The notes: generated from the letters alone by a model not told the origin. Positions 1-9,708 are shown, counted from the first letter of the stretch. The stretch is 64,000 nt of DNA from Laceyella sacchari (GCF_004343255.1 NZ_SMDD01000002.1:496001-560000), one strand, 5' to 3'. Program-made: numbers and translations.

Positions 1-312
1 AGAGCGCTCATCCTCTTCCTCGCCCCTGATCACATGCCACAGCATAGATAGGCCCAAAAAGCACAACATTCCGCCACCCACCATGACTGCGACATCTTTC
101 ATCACTTTGCCCAGCAACTGCCCAATCGCCATGCCGATGAGCGGCATCAACACATGAAAAAAACCGACGGATGCGCTCAACTTGGAAATGGTACCAACCG
201 CGGGCCGTTTCATGCCCATGCCGACGCCAAATGAAAACGCATCTGTCCCCATCGCAAGGGCGATCATGGAGAGTGTGAACAGTTGCCCCCATTCCACAGT
301 CGTCAGCGGCAT
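1..312 (-). CDS. mntP: Manganese efflux pump MntP, N-terminal part (runs off the window)
   Basis: MntP is a small inner-membrane exporter that removes excess Mn2+. Only the first 104 codons are present; the gene continues beyond base 1. The start is ATG at 312, with GGGAGG seven bases upstream. The translation shows the family's first transmembrane helix with the acidic metal-site motif DAFSFGVGMG at about residues 24-33, then two more hydrophobic segments and an acidic loop (GEEEDE) at the window edge. In B. subtilis this gene (ywlD) lies next to ywlC, as here. A riboswitch upstream, common for mntP, is not visible in the short gap to ywlC. Confidence 0.85.
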   Translation of the reverse strand, partial: MPLTTVEWGQLFTLSMIALAMGTDAFSFGVGMGMKRPAVGTISKLSASVGFFHVLMPLIGMAIGQLLGKVMKDVAVMVGGGMLCFLGLSMLWHVIRGEEEDERS

Positions 313-435
313 ATCCGCACCTCCCGTCCAAGTCCTCGTCTCATGGTATGCCCTCGTCCAAGAAAAAAGAACTGTCGAGATGACGGACTCAACGCACCTC
401 CAACGACCGTGGCCTTTGCCCCTTAAGAATTGACA

Positions 436-466
436 AAAAGCCAGACGGCTCAACCATCTGGCTTTT
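436..466 (-). terminator. Rho-independent terminator after ywlC
   Basis: A ten-base stem (AAAAGCCAGA paired with TCTGGCTTTT) with an 11-nt loop overlaps the ywlC stop codon. On the minus strand it is followed by TTTTTGTC. It separates ywlC from mntP. Confidence 0.85.
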
Positions 467-1544
467 ACTTGCACAAATCGAGTGTTTTCCCTGCCGCCGC
501 TTTGGCCAAGCGGTTCATTACGGACCGGTATATCCCCTCCTCAGGGAAAGTCTCGGCGAAGATCACATCTACCTGCTGCTCATCAAACTCCCGCAATGCA
601 TGGTACAATCCGCGAGCCACGCTGAGCGGGTCCCGGCGCCATCCACAGCGAACAATCACATCCGCCGTAACAAGGTCGCTGTGTTCCTCGGTCACCAACA
701 GCCCCACCCGGTACCCTTGATCCTGCTGACGGCTGATTTCACGTTGTAGCGCCTCTTTCACTTCAGCCCAAGGCTCCCGCACCAACCACACGTCCCCTTC
801 CGGCGCATAATGGCGATATTTCATCCCTGGGGAGCGCGGAGACTCATCGTCACGAACCAAGCCGGGGTCCACCTCCACTGTGCCGACTGCCGCTTGCAAC
901 TGCTCCAACGTCACCCCGCCCGGGCGCAACAGGACAGGCACTTCCCCGGTCACATCGACAACCGTTGACTCCAAGCCGTACCCGGTCGCACCTCCGTCAA
1001 GAATCAGGGCTACTTTTCCCCGCAGGTCATCCCACACATGCAGAGCTTCCGTGGGGCTGGGGCGCCCTGAGCGGTTGGCACTGGGAGCCGCAACGGGAAT
1101 TCCCGTTTCCAACAGCAACGCCTGAGCAAGTGGATGATCCGGCACCCGCACTGCAACAGTGGGCAAACCGGCAGTCACATTGGACGCCAAATTGCCTCTG
1201 TGTCGAAAAACCATCGTCAGCGGGCCGGGCCAAAACCGGCGGGCCAATTCAGCAGCGATGGGCGGAACGGATTCCACCCAGTCACCCACCTGCTCCACCG
1301 CTCCCAAGTGAATGATAAGCGGATTGTCTGAGGGGCGCCCTTTGGCTTTGTAAATGCCGGACACCGCATCCGCGGAGGTGGCGATCGCTCCCAATCCGTA
1401 AACCGTTTCTGTTGGAAAAGCGACCAATCCCCCTCGCTTGAGGATGTTGGCCGCCTCCTGAATCTCTACCCTACCGCGCAATTCCGCGATTCCCTTTCCC
1501 TCATCAACAACCACCCGGCTCAAGCGTGTCTCTATCCATTCCAC
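465..1544 (-). CDS. ywlC: L-threonylcarbamoyladenylate synthase (Sua5/YwlC type)
   Basis: The enzyme makes threonylcarbamoyl-AMP from threonine, bicarbonate and ATP, the first step of the universal t6A37 modification of ANN-decoding tRNAs. The 359-aa length matches two-domain Sua5 proteins rather than single-domain TsaC. The N-terminal YrdC fold shows FPTETVYGLG at about 42-51, KGRPSDNPL at about 69 and SANRSGRPSP at about 155. A linker and the smaller Sua5 domain follow from about residue 240. The start is GTG at 1544, eight bases behind AGGAG; a nearby ATG at 1551 is out of frame. Neighbours ywlB and mntP keep the Bacillus order. Confidence 0.93.
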   Translation of the reverse strand: MEWIETRLSRVVVDEGKGIAELRGRVEIQEAANILKRGGLVAFPTETVYGLGAIATSADAVSGIYKAKGRPSDNPLIIHLGAVEQVGDWVESVPPIAAELARRFWPGPLTMVFRHRGNLASNVTAGLPTVAVRVPDHPLAQALLLETGIPVAAPSANRSGRPSPTEALHVWDDLRGKVALILDGGATGYGLESTVVDVTGEVPVLLRPGGVTLEQLQAAVGTVEVDPGLVRDDESPRSPGMKYRHYAPEGDVWLVREPWAEVKEALQREISRQQDQGYRVGLLVTEEHSDLVTADVIVRCGWRRDPLSVARGLYHALREFDEQQVDVIFAETFPEEGIYRSVMNRLAKAAAGKTLDLCK

Positions 1545-1627
1545 AATCCATTCTCCTTTTCCTCATCCGCTGTCACATCTGTCCACCTATCTTAACACAA
1601 TAGAGAAAAGAATTCAGACACCAGCCG

Positions 1628-2092
1628 TCATTGCTGATGGGAAGGGACGCAGCAGAACACCATTGCCGTTCCTTGGTTCCGTGACCGTTCCACATGTTCA
1701 GATTCCCGGATATCCACCGGCAATTCGTCAAATGCAATTTCCGAAAAACCCAATTGGGTGAAAAATTCCTGGGAAGCGCCCGCTAACAGGTACACATGCG
1801 ACAAGCGCAGTTTGCTCGCATAGGACAGAAGGATTTGGATCATGTTCATGCCCACTTTGGTGTTCCACGGCGCCCGCTCCAACACAAACGAACGCAACAA
1901 CCCATACTGTCCGTGGACCTCCATGCCTACCGCCCCGGCCAATTGCGGTGTCTCTCCCTCATCCGCGGGCATTTCCACCACAAAAAAATGATCGATATGC
2001 TCATCAATTCCTTTATCATTGAGTCCGGCTTCCCTCAACAATTTGCGCACTTGAAAGACGTCTCGCTCAATGGCCCGTCGTATCACGAACAT
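1628..2092 (-). CDS. ywlB: GNAT-family N-acetyltransferase, YwlB-like
   Basis: This 154-aa protein looks like a compact Gcn5-related acetyltransferase: an N-terminal IRRAIERDVFQVRKLLREAG segment typical of helix alpha-1, a central strand GQYGLLRSFVLE, and a C-terminal FFTQLGFSEI motif, the usual GNAT end signature. The acetyl-CoA loop (Q/RxxGxG/A) is poorly conserved, seen only as NTKVGMNMI. Position between ywlC and spoIIR matches B. subtilis ywlB, whose substrate I do not know. Resemblance to ArsN2-type acetyltransferases is possible but untested. Confidence 0.75.
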   Translation of the reverse strand: MFVIRRAIERDVFQVRKLLREAGLNDKGIDEHIDHFFVVEMPADEGETPQLAGAVGMEVHGQYGLLRSFVLERAPWNTKVGMNMIQILLSYASKLRLSHVYLLAGASQEFFTQLGFSEIAFDELPVDIRESEHVERSRNQGTAMVFCCVPSHQQ

Positions 2093-2208
2093 ACAACCTT
2101 GCCCCCTGTCTCGCTTGTCCTACAATATGACGGTATGACAGGGAGCAAACGCGTAGAACAAAAATCAGCAAGCAAAGCGCTCTATGCAGAGATATCTTCT
2201 TTCTACGC

Positions 2209-2841
2209 TTATTTTTTCAACAGTTTATCCAACAGGAAAAACCGCACTTGGATTTTCTCTTCTTTGGGTTGTGCTGGCTGGGTCGGTTCTAGCGAGGCGG
2301 ACAACGACTCCGGGGGTGGCTCCACCGCGTCACCGTTGCTCATGTCGATAAAGCATAAAGGCGGAAACAGCACACACCACCAATTTTCCCCTTCTCCTCG
2401 CCCGATTGTTACGCGCAACGCTTCATAATTGCCAGCCGGATATATCTTTTCTCCATACAGCTTGGTCGGGAACGGCACGCGCCCAAAATCAACTTTAACC
2501 GGATAATCAAATCCATGTCGGGCGACAGTGTGTTCGGCCAATGCCTGAAAACGGGGCAGACGGGATCGAATCAACTGCCGAGCTTCTTCGATGTCGTCCG
2601 GTTGCTCAGCCCAAGTCTCAATCTCTTTTACCAGTTCATCCCGTACTTTGCGCTTCAACCACTGATCTTGCAACTGGTCGCTGTTAGCCAAAATGCGTAA
2701 CCGTATCGCTTGTTCCGGAATCCCCTTTTCCGGATGATCCGGCGCCTTACGACCGGAGACCACTGCGGACGATTCCGCACGAACAAAAGAACACAAGATA
2801 AAACCGCTCAACAAAAATAAAAAAATAGTCCGTTTGCACAT
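2209..2841 (-). CDS. spoIIR: Stage II sporulation protein R
   Basis: SpoIIR is made in the forespore and secreted into the intermembrane space, where it triggers SpoIIGA to process pro-sigma-E in the mother cell. The 210-aa protein has an N-terminal signal peptide (hydrophobic residues about 5-21). The family core follows: IRLRILANSD at about 46-55, then GFDYPVKVDFG and YGEKIYPAGNYEALRV, and GENWWCVLFPPLCF at about 150. A 50-residue proline/glutamate-rich stretch precedes a basic C-terminus. A sigma-F-type promoter lies 30-60 bases upstream. The gene sits between ywlB and prmC as in Bacillus and marks the organism as a spore former. Confidence 0.93.
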   Translation of the reverse strand: MCKRTIFLFLLSGFILCSFVRAESSAVVSGRKAPDHPEKGIPEQAIRLRILANSDQLQDQWLKRKVRDELVKEIETWAEQPDDIEEARQLIRSRLPRFQALAEHTVARHGFDYPVKVDFGRVPFPTKLYGEKIYPAGNYEALRVTIGRGEGENWWCVLFPPLCFIDMSNGDAVEPPPESLSASLEPTQPAQPKEEKIQVRFFLLDKLLKK

Positions 2842-2870
2842 CTAAAATCCTCCCCCTTGTCCTTACCCAA

Positions 2871-2900
2871 AGTATGGACAGGGGGACAACCCGTTTATAC
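2871..2900 (-). promoter_or_regulatory. Sigma-F-type promoter of spoIIR
   Basis: Read on the minus strand, GTATA (2900-2896) is followed after exactly 16 bases by GTCCATACT (2879-2871). This fits the forespore consensus GYATA-N16-GGNNANANT with one mismatch. B. subtilis spoIIR is known to be sigma-F dependent. Confidence 0.7.
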
Positions 2901-2915
2901 ATGTTTTTGTAATTT

Positions 2916-3797
2916 TCACCCTACTGTAGAACGCCACCCGACGACGATGCGATCTAGTCCAGCCAAATCTTGTTTTACCGTCACTTCTTGGCAGACACTG
3001 GCCAAAAGCTCTGCCACTGCGCGCCCCTGGTCAGCCCCGATCTCAAAGCAGATCAGCTTCGGACCCGCTTTCACCGAAGCGAGGGCGCTCACCATCCGAC
3101 GATAGGGTGAGAGGCCATCTTCGCCACCGTCCAAGGCAAGGTACGGTTCAAAGTCGCGCACTTGCCGCTCCAGCTCATAAACCGTCTGAGACGGAATATA
3201 CGGCGGATTAGAGACGAGAATATCGATATCGGATAGTCCTGCCCCCAGCGGCGCCAATAAGTCGCCCTGAAGCCAGCAGATTTGCTCTCTGACCCCATAC
3301 CTTTTAGCATTCATCTGCGCCACTTCCAGCGCAGAGACAGATAAGTCGATCGCCGTCAATTGCCATTGCGGCTTCTCCAGCGCCAAGGTCACTGCGATCG
3401 CACCACTGCCCGTCCCCACATCAACCACGCGTAACTCATCCTCGGCAAAGCGCCGCTCGGCCTCATCAATCACCGCTTCAATCAGCAATTCGGTTTCCGG
3501 CCGGGGGATAAGTACAGCCGGACTAACCTGGAACACCCTTCCGTAAAACTCCTGGTCACCCACAATGTATTGCAACGGCTCCCCGGACGCCCGCCGCCTG
3601 AGCCATTCCTCCAGCTTTGTTGCCAAGTCCGTCGGAAACGGGTCAGACAAACGCATGAAGAATTGTGTTCGATCCAAGCCTACCAGGCGCCGAATCAGCA
3701 ATTCCGCCTCAAAATTTGCATTTTCTTCTGCCCCGTTGTCCTGCAAAAAAGAAGAAGCCCGGCGATAGGCTTCTCTCAGCGTATATTCCCTATGCAT
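2916..3797 (-). CDS. prmC: Peptide chain release factor N5-glutamine methyltransferase
   Basis: PrmC methylates the glutamine of the GGQ motif in release factors RF1 and RF2, using S-adenosylmethionine. The 293-aa length is normal. An N-terminal helical domain (1-75) recognises the release factor. The SAM site VVDVGTGSGAIA lies at about 123-134 and the catalytic NPPY motif in SNPPYIPS at about 196-203. The start ATG at 3797 is followed by REYTLREAY. The gene lies just downstream of its substrate gene prfA, 26 bases away, as in most Bacillota. Confidence 0.95.
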   Translation of the reverse strand: MHREYTLREAYRRASSFLQDNGAEENANFEAELLIRRLVGLDRTQFFMRLSDPFPTDLATKLEEWLRRRASGEPLQYIVGDQEFYGRVFQVSPAVLIPRPETELLIEAVIDEAERRFAEDELRVVDVGTGSGAIAVTLALEKPQWQLTAIDLSVSALEVAQMNAKRYGVREQICWLQGDLLAPLGAGLSDIDILVSNPPYIPSQTVYELERQVRDFEPYLALDGGEDGLSPYRRMVSALASVKAGPKLICFEIGADQGRAVAELLASVCQEVTVKQDLAGLDRIVVGWRSTVG

Positions 3798-3823
3798 CCC
3801 ACCGACTCCTTTGGTTCACTCGC

Positions 3824-4894
3824 TCACTGCGCCTCTTTGCTGAGCAGTTTCGTCTGTTCATGCAAAATCAGGGAATCGATCACTTCCTGCAAGTCACCAT
3901 CCAAAATCAAATCTAGCTTGTGCAGGGTCAAGCCGATGCGGTGATCCGTCACTCTGCTTTGCGGGTAGTTGTACGTGCGAATCCGCTCACTCCGGTCCCC
4001 GGTTCCAACCGCACTACGACGAGCGTCGGCCAGCTTGGCGTTCTCTTCCTGTTGCTTGAGGTCGTACAGCCGAGCCCGCAATACCCGCATCGCTTTTTCC
4101 TTGTTGCTGTTCTGCGATTTCTCATCTTGGCAGGATACGACGATGCCCGTCGGAATATGCGTGATCCGCACTGCCGATTGTGTGGTGTTCACGCTTTGGC
4201 CACCTGGGCCGCTCGAACAGAAGGTGTCAATCCGCAAATCTTTATCGTGGATTTCGATTTCCACCTCTTCCGCTTCCGGCAACACCGCCACCGTTGCCGT
4301 GGAGGTGTGAATCCGACCGCCTGATTCCGTTTCCGGCACGCGCTGCACACGGTGGGCGCCGCTTTCATACTTCAACCGGCTGTAAGCGCCACGTCCCTGG
4401 ATCGAGAAGACCACTTCCTTAAATCCGCCCAATCCCGTCGCATTGGCTTCCAACAGCTCCACTTTCCAACCTTGGCGTTCGGCGTAACGGGTGTACATCC
4501 GGTACAAGTTTGCCGCAAACAACGCCGCCTCTTCTCCGCCGGCCGCACCACGGATCTCGACAATGACGTTTTTCTCGTCGTTGGGGTCCTTTGGCAACAG
4601 GAGGATCTTGATCCGTTCTTCCAACGCTTCTTTGCTCGCCGTCAATTCTTCGATCTCCGCCTTCACCAATTCGCGCATCTCATCATCCAGCTTTTCTTCC
4701 AACATCGCCTTTGCGTCGCGCAATTGTTCAACCACATTTTTATATTCCAGATACGCTTGATTTTTCTCTTCCAATCCCGATTGTTCCTTGGAATATTCCC
4801 GCAATTTCTTGCTATCGCTGATAACTTCGGGATCGCATAGCAAGCGGCTCAGTTCTTCATATCGCTGATGAATCGCCTCTAAACGATCTAACAC
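3824..4894 (-). CDS. prfA: Peptide chain release factor 1
   Basis: RF1 recognises UAA and UAG in the ribosomal A site and triggers peptide release. The GGQ motif appears in [12 protein letters not shown] at about residues 225-236, and the anticodon-like PxT region lies in the central domain ([15 protein letters not shown]). I chose GTG at 4894, giving [10 protein letters not shown], the family's usual N-terminus; GGAG lies eight bases upstream. A GTG at 4909 in the same frame would add five residues but has no ribosome site. Forms an operon with prmC. Confidence 0.95.
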   Translation of the reverse strand: MLDRLEAIHQRYEELSRLLCDPEVISDSKKLREYSKEQSGLEEKNQAYLEYKNVVEQLRDAKAMLEEKLDDEMRELVKAEIEELTASKEALEERIKILLLPKDPNDEKNVIVEIRGAAGGEEAALFAANLYRMYTRYAERQGWKVELLEANATGLGGFKEVVFSIQGRGAYSRLKYESGAHRVQRVPETESGGRIHTSTATVAVLPEAEEVEIEIHDKDLRIDTFCSSGPGGQSVNTTQSAVRITHIPTGIVVSCQDEKSQNSNKEKAMRVLRARLYDLKQQEENAKLADARRSAVGTGDRSERIRTYNYPQSRVTDHRIGLTLHKLDLILDGDLQEVIDSLILHEQTKLLSKEAQ

Positions 4895-5117
4895 AGTTCT
4901 CACTCCCACATATCATAAAATCGCCGACCCGTTGGAATTTGGATGCGCTTTCCCACCCAACGCCAACGCCAACGCCCATGCAAATCCGACTCTATAAACA
5001 CGTTATTTGATTGTACCACATCCCGCACCTTTTTTGGAAGAAACCAAAGACACCGTTCCAATGATAATGTTATGATGATAGAAAATGACAGAAAAATTAA
5101 AGGGAGAACACTGATAC

Positions 5118-6170
5118 ATGTACGAAGCACTTTCTGCAATCATTGAAAACCTGACCGTGTTTGGCCCGATCATCATCTTGTTCTATTTGGTCAATCTCGC
5201 CGAGCGTTCGCGCACACCAGAGCATCCGCGCGAAGGAAAAGAGTTCGCCTTGGTTCTTTATATGTTGATGGCTCTCAGTTTTGCCATCGTTTTTTTGCTT
5301 GGCCTCATCGCCCACTTCCAAGGCGAGCAGCTGGCACATACCCTCCAAGGCATTTATTCTAAACGCCTCACCAATCACTTTGCTGGCCAGCACGCAGCCA
5401 TCGGAATGAGCTTGTGGATTCCGTCCTTGATAGGCATGCTTGTCTTCATCCCGTCGTTGCGCCGGTTCTTGGCCGGAAAGCTCCTGCCGATCGACCCTGC
5501 TCATCGTGTACATACGATGGCGCTATCTTTCAGCATGGTGGTCTGGGTCCAACTCTTCGTCACCGTTGCCATTGGACTCGGCCTTATCAATGACGCCACC
5601 GCGCCAAATGTGGCCGCGTCCTATACGTTTGCCTCCATCTGGTCGCAAAACATATTATTCGCCTTACTCGCCTTTATCGGAACAGGGTGGTTGACCCGCC
5701 GCGATGGGAAAGAAGTGCTGGAGCGCCTTGGTATGCGCCCTCTCACATTGAAACAAGTCCTTGCCGGGATCGGCATTGGCGCTGCGCTCACCCTGTTTCC
5801 AGCCTTGATGACATGGGTGGAAACCCTACTTGGTCCGATCGTAGACCAAAATGCAAACGATCTGACCACCAAGTTGCTGGGTCCCTTGTTCGATTCCATC
5901 CCCGGTGTGCTCACACTCGGATTGGCGGCCGCTTTGGGTGAAGAACTCATCTTCCGCGGAGCACTTTTGCCCCGCTTTGGCATCGTCTACACCAGCGTAT
6001 TGTTCGCTTTGGTACACACTAACTACGGGCTCAGCCTGTCCACCCTGATGATTTTCTTCGTGGCGCTGGTGTTGGCGTATGCTCGCCTACGCGTCAACAC
6101 TACGTTGAGCATGGTCATCCATGCAACCTACAACATCACCCTCGGCCTGCTCTATATGCTGGCTGGATAA
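5118..6170 (+). CDS. CPBP-family intramembrane metalloprotease
   Basis: This 350-aa membrane protein has about eight hydrophobic segments and ends in the CPBP (CAAX protease and bacteriocin-processing) domain. The paired glutamates and arginine are in GEELIFRG at about 273-280. The later histidine motifs are FALVHTNYG at about 296-304 and MVIHATYNI near residue 335. These residues place a Zn2+-dependent active site in the membrane. The substrate is unknown. It is transcribed alone, divergent from prfA, and ends in a strong bidirectional terminator. It is the only plus-strand gene in the first 15 kb. Confidence 0.88.
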   Translation: MYEALSAIIENLTVFGPIIILFYLVNLAERSRTPEHPREGKEFALVLYMLMALSFAIVFLLGLIAHFQGEQLAHTLQGIYSKRLTNHFAGQHAAIGMSLWIPSLIGMLVFIPSLRRFLAGKLLPIDPAHRVHTMALSFSMVVWVQLFVTVAIGLGLINDATAPNVAASYTFASIWSQNILFALLAFIGTGWLTRRDGKEVLERLGMRPLTLKQVLAGIGIGAALTLFPALMTWVETLLGPIVDQNANDLTTKLLGPLFDSIPGVLTLGLAAALGEELIFRGALLPRFGIVYTSVLFALVHTNYGLSLSTLMIFFVALVLAYARLRVNTTLSMVIHATYNITLGLLYMLAG

Positions 6171-6182
6171 GGGCCAAACGGC

Positions 6183-6222
6183 AAAAAATCTCAACACGCG
6201 CATAGCTGTGTTGAGATTTTTT
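6183..6222 (+). terminator. Bidirectional terminator between the CPBP protease and tdk
   Basis: Arms of 15 bases (AAAAAATCTCAACAC at 6183-6197 and its complement at 6208-6222) flank a 10-nt loop. A-tract and T-tract allow termination of both converging genes. Confidence 0.9.
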
Positions 6223-6225
6223 TAT

Positions 6226-6816
6226 TCAGCGGACAACCAGTTCATGGCAATGGCGACAGCGCGCTTCATACTGCTCGGAAGCCCCCACTTGGATGACGGG
6301 ATCATTTACGGCGGCGGGCCGGCCGTCAATCAAACGTTGGGTCCGGCTGGCCGGAGCCCCGCATTTCACACAGATCGCTTGCAACTTAGTCACATACTCG
6401 GCAACGGAAAGCAAGAGGGGGGTAGGGCCAAATGGCTTTCCGCGGAAGTCCTGATCCAGTCCCGCACAGATTACGCGTTTCCCTTGATCGGCCAAATCCT
6501 GGCAGACTTCTACAATCTCCGGTTCAAAAAATTGCACTTCGTCGATAGCCACCACATCTACTTCCGATGTGATCAGCGACATGAGTTCCGTTGCGTTGCT
6601 AACCGGATGGGCATCGGCAATCAAACCATTGTGTGAAGCAATCGCTTCAGTGTGATAGCGGTCATCGATGGCCGGCTTAAATGCCATCACCTGCAACTTG
6701 GCGATTTTGGCGCGTCGAATCCGGCGGATCAACTCTTCACTCTTCCCGGAAAACATCCCACCGCAGATAATCTCGATCCAGCCCTGGCGCTTGATGTAAA
6801 GCCGTTCGCTTTTCAC
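6226..6816 (-). CDS. tdk: Thymidine kinase
   Basis: This enzyme salvages thymidine by phosphorylation to dTMP with ATP. The 196-aa type II kinase has the P-loop [10 protein letters not shown] at about 19-28 and [10 protein letters not shown] at about 87-96 holding the catalytic glutamate. A structural zinc site is formed by CVKCG (about 153) and CRHCH (about 187). The start at 6816 gives [17 protein letters not shown], slightly longer than usual; an internal start near WIEII is conceivable. The order prfA ... tdk-rpmE-rho is as in B. subtilis. Confidence 0.95.
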   Translation of the reverse strand: MKSERLYIKRQGWIEIICGGMFSGKSEELIRRIRRAKIAKLQVMAFKPAIDDRYHTEAIASHNGLIADAHPVSNATELMSLITSEVDVVAIDEVQFFEPEIVEVCQDLADQGKRVICAGLDQDFRGKPFGPTPLLLSVAEYVTKLQAICVKCGAPASRTQRLIDGRPAAVNDPVIQVGASEQYEARCRHCHELVVR

Positions 6817-6899
6817 TATCGTTCCTCCCGTCCGTATTCGTTACAAATTGTCATTTTAACCGATCTTGACGAAAACGGATAGTTACAAGTTTTCCCGCA

Positions 6900-6925
6900 C
6901 AAAAAAATCCAGGATGTCCCTGGAT
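6900..6925 (-). terminator. Second terminator downstream of rpmE
   Basis: The stem ATCCAGG/CCTGGAT (6907-6913 and 6919-6925) is followed on the minus strand by seven T residues. It is the back-up of a tandem pair behind rpmE. Confidence 0.75.
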
Positions 6926-6940
6926 CAACTTTCTACGCAA

Positions 6941-6974
6941 CAAAAAAGGCAAGCTTCCAACGATCGGCTTGCCT
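6941..6974 (-). terminator. First terminator downstream of rpmE
   Basis: The stem AGGCAAGC/GCTTGCCT (6947-6954 and 6967-6974) is followed on the minus strand by TTTTTTG, 27 bases after the rpmE stop. Confidence 0.85.
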
Positions 6975-7000
6975 GGCAGGTTTTAACGCCAACAATCTCA

Positions 7001-7201
7001 TTATTTGAGGTTGTATTTCTTTTTGAAACGGTCTACGCGACCACCCGCGTTTACCATTTTTTGTTTACCGGTAAAGAAAGGATGGCACTCGGAGCAAACG
7101 TCCACTCTCAAGTTCTCAACGGTAGATCCGGTTTCAAATGTATTTCCACATGCACAGGTAACAGTCGTCAATTTGTATGCCGGATGAACTCCTGCTTTCA
7201 T
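7001..7201 (-). CDS. rpmE: 50S ribosomal protein L31 (zinc-binding form)
   Basis: L31 bridges the large subunit to the head of the small subunit. The 66-aa product starts [10 protein letters not shown] and keeps all zinc ligands of the C+ form: CACG at about 16-19 and CSECHPF at about 37-43. It therefore needs zinc, unlike the stress paralogue YtiA. The start ATG at 7201 has AGAGGTG upstream; a longer in-frame extension to 7273 does not look like L31 and is rejected. Two terminators follow. Confidence 0.96.
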   Translation of the reverse strand: MKAGVHPAYKLTTVTCACGNTFETGSTVENLRVDVCSECHPFFTGKQKMVNAGGRVDRFKKKYNLK

Positions 7202-7361
7202 GCTTTTCACCTCTTTTCCTAGCCATTCCATCTGTGACTCACTCCCCGCAAAATGCAGAGAAGTTATTCGCACGATTTCTAGAAAATCACTGCAACATTA
7301 TAGCATGGTTAACAGCAGGAAGCAAGGCGATGTCTGTCCACAAAAAATAAATGAATGCCAA

Positions 7362-8339
7362 TTATCTCAATAGCCGCAATGGGTTAATCGCTTTATCTCC
7401 TTTGCGCACTTCAAAGTGCAAGTGATACCCGGTTGCCCTGCCGGTCATCCCCATAAAGCCCAAAACCTGCCCCGTCGCGACCTGCTCGCCTTTGCTAACT
7501 GTAATCCGGCTCAAGTGCGCATAGTACGTGACCCAGCCTCCGCCATGATCCACGACCACTAAATTCCCATATCCGTTCACATACCCCGCTTGGACAACCT
7601 GTCCACTAAGCGCTGCGTGAATCTCCGCCTTTTCTTTCGCCGGGCTCCAGATATCGATTCCTTTATGTTGCCGCCCATTACGCCAACCAAAATTACTGGT
7701 GACCTGACCGGCTACAGGCCAACGAAAGATAAACTCCCCACTCGATTGCCGCGTTGGTGTTGTCGCCAATCGCGCCGCATTTCCGCGTTTTTCCTTGACC
7801 TTCTTCGGCGGGAGGGCCATCCGCACCGGAACGGCGATCAATTGGCCAATATATGTCAGTTCGGTGTTGGCCAGTTCCGGGTTGAGATAACGGATCAGCT
7901 CCGGCACTGTCTTAAACTCTTTGGCCAACCGCGCGACGGAATCGCTCTGTTTAAGGCGAATCCATTTTTTGGTCAGCGGAATCGTCAGCTTTTGCCCTAC
8001 ACGCAATTGGTCGGGATCGGGTAACCGATTGACTTGGGCAATCTCTTGATAATCCAAGCCAAATAGCTGGCCGATCTCCATCAGGGTGTCTCCTTGCTTC
8101 ACCTCGTAAACCAATGGCTTTGTCTCCACCCTGGCGGCCAGATTTCCTTCGGCCACAGCCATGACCGGATTGAGATATTGAAAGATCGCTTCCTCGGCTA
8201 TCTGTTTCTGCTCAGGTTCCCCATCCGCTCCCTCCAGCATCTCCGCGGAGACAACCGGATGTCTGTCTGTACCGAACATCCATGAGGCCGATGTGGTAAC
8301 AGCGAGGGAAGAAGCCAACAATGCGCGTTTGGAAGACAT
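7362..8339 (-). CDS. Secreted LysM / M23-family peptidoglycan endopeptidase
   Basis: A likely exported cell-wall hydrolase of 325 aa. An N-terminal signal-like segment (about 8-25) is followed by two LysM peptidoglycan-binding repeats at about 78-122 and 128-172. A lysostaphin-type M23 domain occupies about 215-322. Zinc ligands are visible in RQHKGIDIW (first His and Asp) and in GYHLHFEVRKG (the HxH pair). The intact HxH suggests an active enzyme, unlike the degenerate SpoIIQ. The start ATG at 8339 has GTGAGGTG upstream. It follows the rho terminator, so it probably has its own promoter within 8340-8436. Confidence 0.9.
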   Translation of the reverse strand: MSSKRALLASSLAVTTSASWMFGTDRHPVVSAEMLEGADGEPEQKQIAEEAIFQYLNPVMAVAEGNLAARVETKPLVYEVKQGDTLMEIGQLFGLDYQEIAQVNRLPDPDQLRVGQKLTIPLTKKWIRLKQSDSVARLAKEFKTVPELIRYLNPELANTELTYIGQLIAVPVRMALPPKKVKEKRGNAARLATTPTRQSSGEFIFRWPVAGQVTSNFGWRNGRQHKGIDIWSPAKEKAEIHAALSGQVVQAGYVNGYGNLVVVDHGGGWVTYYAHLSRITVSKGEQVATGQVLGFMGMTGRATGYHLHFEVRKGDKAINPLRLLR

Positions 8340-8350
8340 GTCAGCACCTC

Positions 8351-8397
8351 ACAAAAAGATGAAAGTGTCGGGTATACATTCACCCGGTTTCATCTTA
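8351..8397 (-). terminator. Terminator of rho
   Basis: A two-part stem pairs AAGATGAAA with TTTCATCTT (ends at 8357 and 8396) and CGGGT (8369-8373) with ACCCG (8382-8386). On the minus strand it ends in TCTTTTTG. It also forms the 5' leader of the M23 gene if transcription reads through. Confidence 0.7.
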
Positions 8398-8436
8398 TGT
8401 GAGGCACTCGCTCGATATGTCAGTAAAATGTACCGC

Positions 8437-9708
8437 TCATGATACGGGAGTGGTTTGGCGGGGGGATTTCAACTCAAGGGAGTCTAAGAATTCCTCATTG
8501 GTTTTGGCTTGTTTCAGCCGTTTGACAAGCGCCTCCGTGGAATCCGGCGCATCGTTAAGCGATTTCCTCAGCGCCCACAATTTTTCCAACTCCGTCTTGC
8601 TCAAGAGCAAATCTTCGCGGCGCGTGCCGGATCTACGAATGTCGATCGCAGGAAAGATGCGGCGTTCTGCCAACTTGCGATCCAAATGCAATTCCAGATT
8701 GCCTGTCCCTTTGAACTCTTCATAGATGACATCATCCATCCGGGAACCAGTCTCGACTAAAGCCGTCGCCAAAATTGTCAAACTTCCGCCTTCCTCCACA
8801 TTGCGGGCAGCTCCAAAGAACCGCTTGGGACGATGGAGCGCAGCGGGATCAATCCCCCCGGACAATGTGCGCCCGCTCGGCGGGATAACCAAATTGTAAG
8901 CGCGGGCCAACCGTGTGACACTATCCAGCAAAATCACGACATCTTTTTTGTGCTCTACCAGCCGTTGCGCCCGTTCTAACACCAACTCAGCCACTTTGAT
9001 ATGGTTTTCGGGCAACTCATCAAACGTGGAGCTCACCACTTCCGCTTTGACGGAGCGTTGCATGTCAGTCACTTCTTCGGGCCGCTCATCAATCAGCAAC
9101 ACAAATAGCTCAATATCCGGATAATTCTCTGTAATGCTGTTAGCGATTTCTTTGAGCAACATCGTTTTCCCTGCTTTGGGCTGGGCTACGATCAAACCGC
9201 GTTGCCCCAATCCCACCGGGGCGATCAAGTCCATCATTCGCGTCGATATCCGCTCCGGCGTCGTCTCCAATACCAAGCGTTGCTCTGGATAAAGAGGCGT
9301 CAACGCCGCAAAGTGCAGTCGCTCGGCGGCGACATTCGGATCTTCGCCATTAACCGCCTCCACATGCAACAAACCAAAATAACGCTCATTTTCCTTCGGC
9401 GGACGCACTTTTCCCGATACCAAGTCGCCTGAGCGCAGGTCAAAGCGACGGATCTGGGAAGCGGAAATATAAATGTCTTCCGACGAGGGCAGGAAGTTGA
9501 TCGGCCGCAAAAAACCGTACCCTTCCGGCAGGACATCGAGCACGCCTTCCATGAACATCAACCCGTCTTGCTCCGCCTTTGCTTTTAATATCGCGAAAAT
9601 CAGTTCTTTCTTTTTCAGCTGTGAATAATAAGGAATTTGATATTCTTTTGCCAGTTTGTACAAGTCGACCAACCGGCGATTCTCCAATTCGCTCAAGGTG
9701 AGCTCCAT
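8437..9708 (-). CDS. rho: Transcription termination factor Rho
   Basis: Rho is a hexameric RNA helicase that ends transcription of untranslated RNA. The product matches B. subtilis Rho through most of its length. An N-terminal Rho-N helical domain ([20 protein letters not shown]) is followed by the primary RNA-binding cold-shock domain (EGYGFLRP at about 60, [15 protein letters not shown]). The ATPase core has [10 protein letters not shown] at about 172 and LLIDERPEE at about 203. I prefer ATG at 9708 because GGTGAT lies about seven bases before it; ATGs at 9717 and 9723 are alternatives adding three to five residues. Confidence 0.95.
   Translation of the reverse strand: MELTLSELENRRLVDLYKLAKEYQIPYYSQLKKKELIFAILKAKAEQDGLMFMEGVLDVLPEGYGFLRPINFLPSSEDIYISASQIRRFDLRSGDLVSGKVRPPKENERYFGLLHVEAVNGEDPNVAAERLHFAALTPLYPEQRLVLETTPERISTRMMDLIAPVGLGQRGLIVAQPKAGKTMLLKEIANSITENYPDIELFVLLIDERPEEVTDMQRSVKAEVVSSTFDELPENHIKVAELVLERAQRLVEHKKDVVILLDSVTRLARAYNLVIPPSGRTLSGGIDPAALHRPKRFFGAARNVEEGGSLTILATALVETGSRMDDVIYEEFKGTGNLELHLDRKLAERRIFPAIDIRRSGTRREDLLLSKTELEKLWALRKSLNDAPDSTEALVKRLKQAKTNEEFLDSLELKSPRQTTPVS

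Noticed and set aside
8-331. Minus-strand frame of 107 codons at the window edge
   Set aside because: It is an alternative frame over mntP; the mntP frame shows the family's metal-site helix and a good ribosome site.
8390-8425. Third copy of the spo0F/pyrG leader element upstream of the M23 gene
   Set aside because: Only a short core (AGGCACTCGCT) is shared; the rest is explained by the rho terminator.
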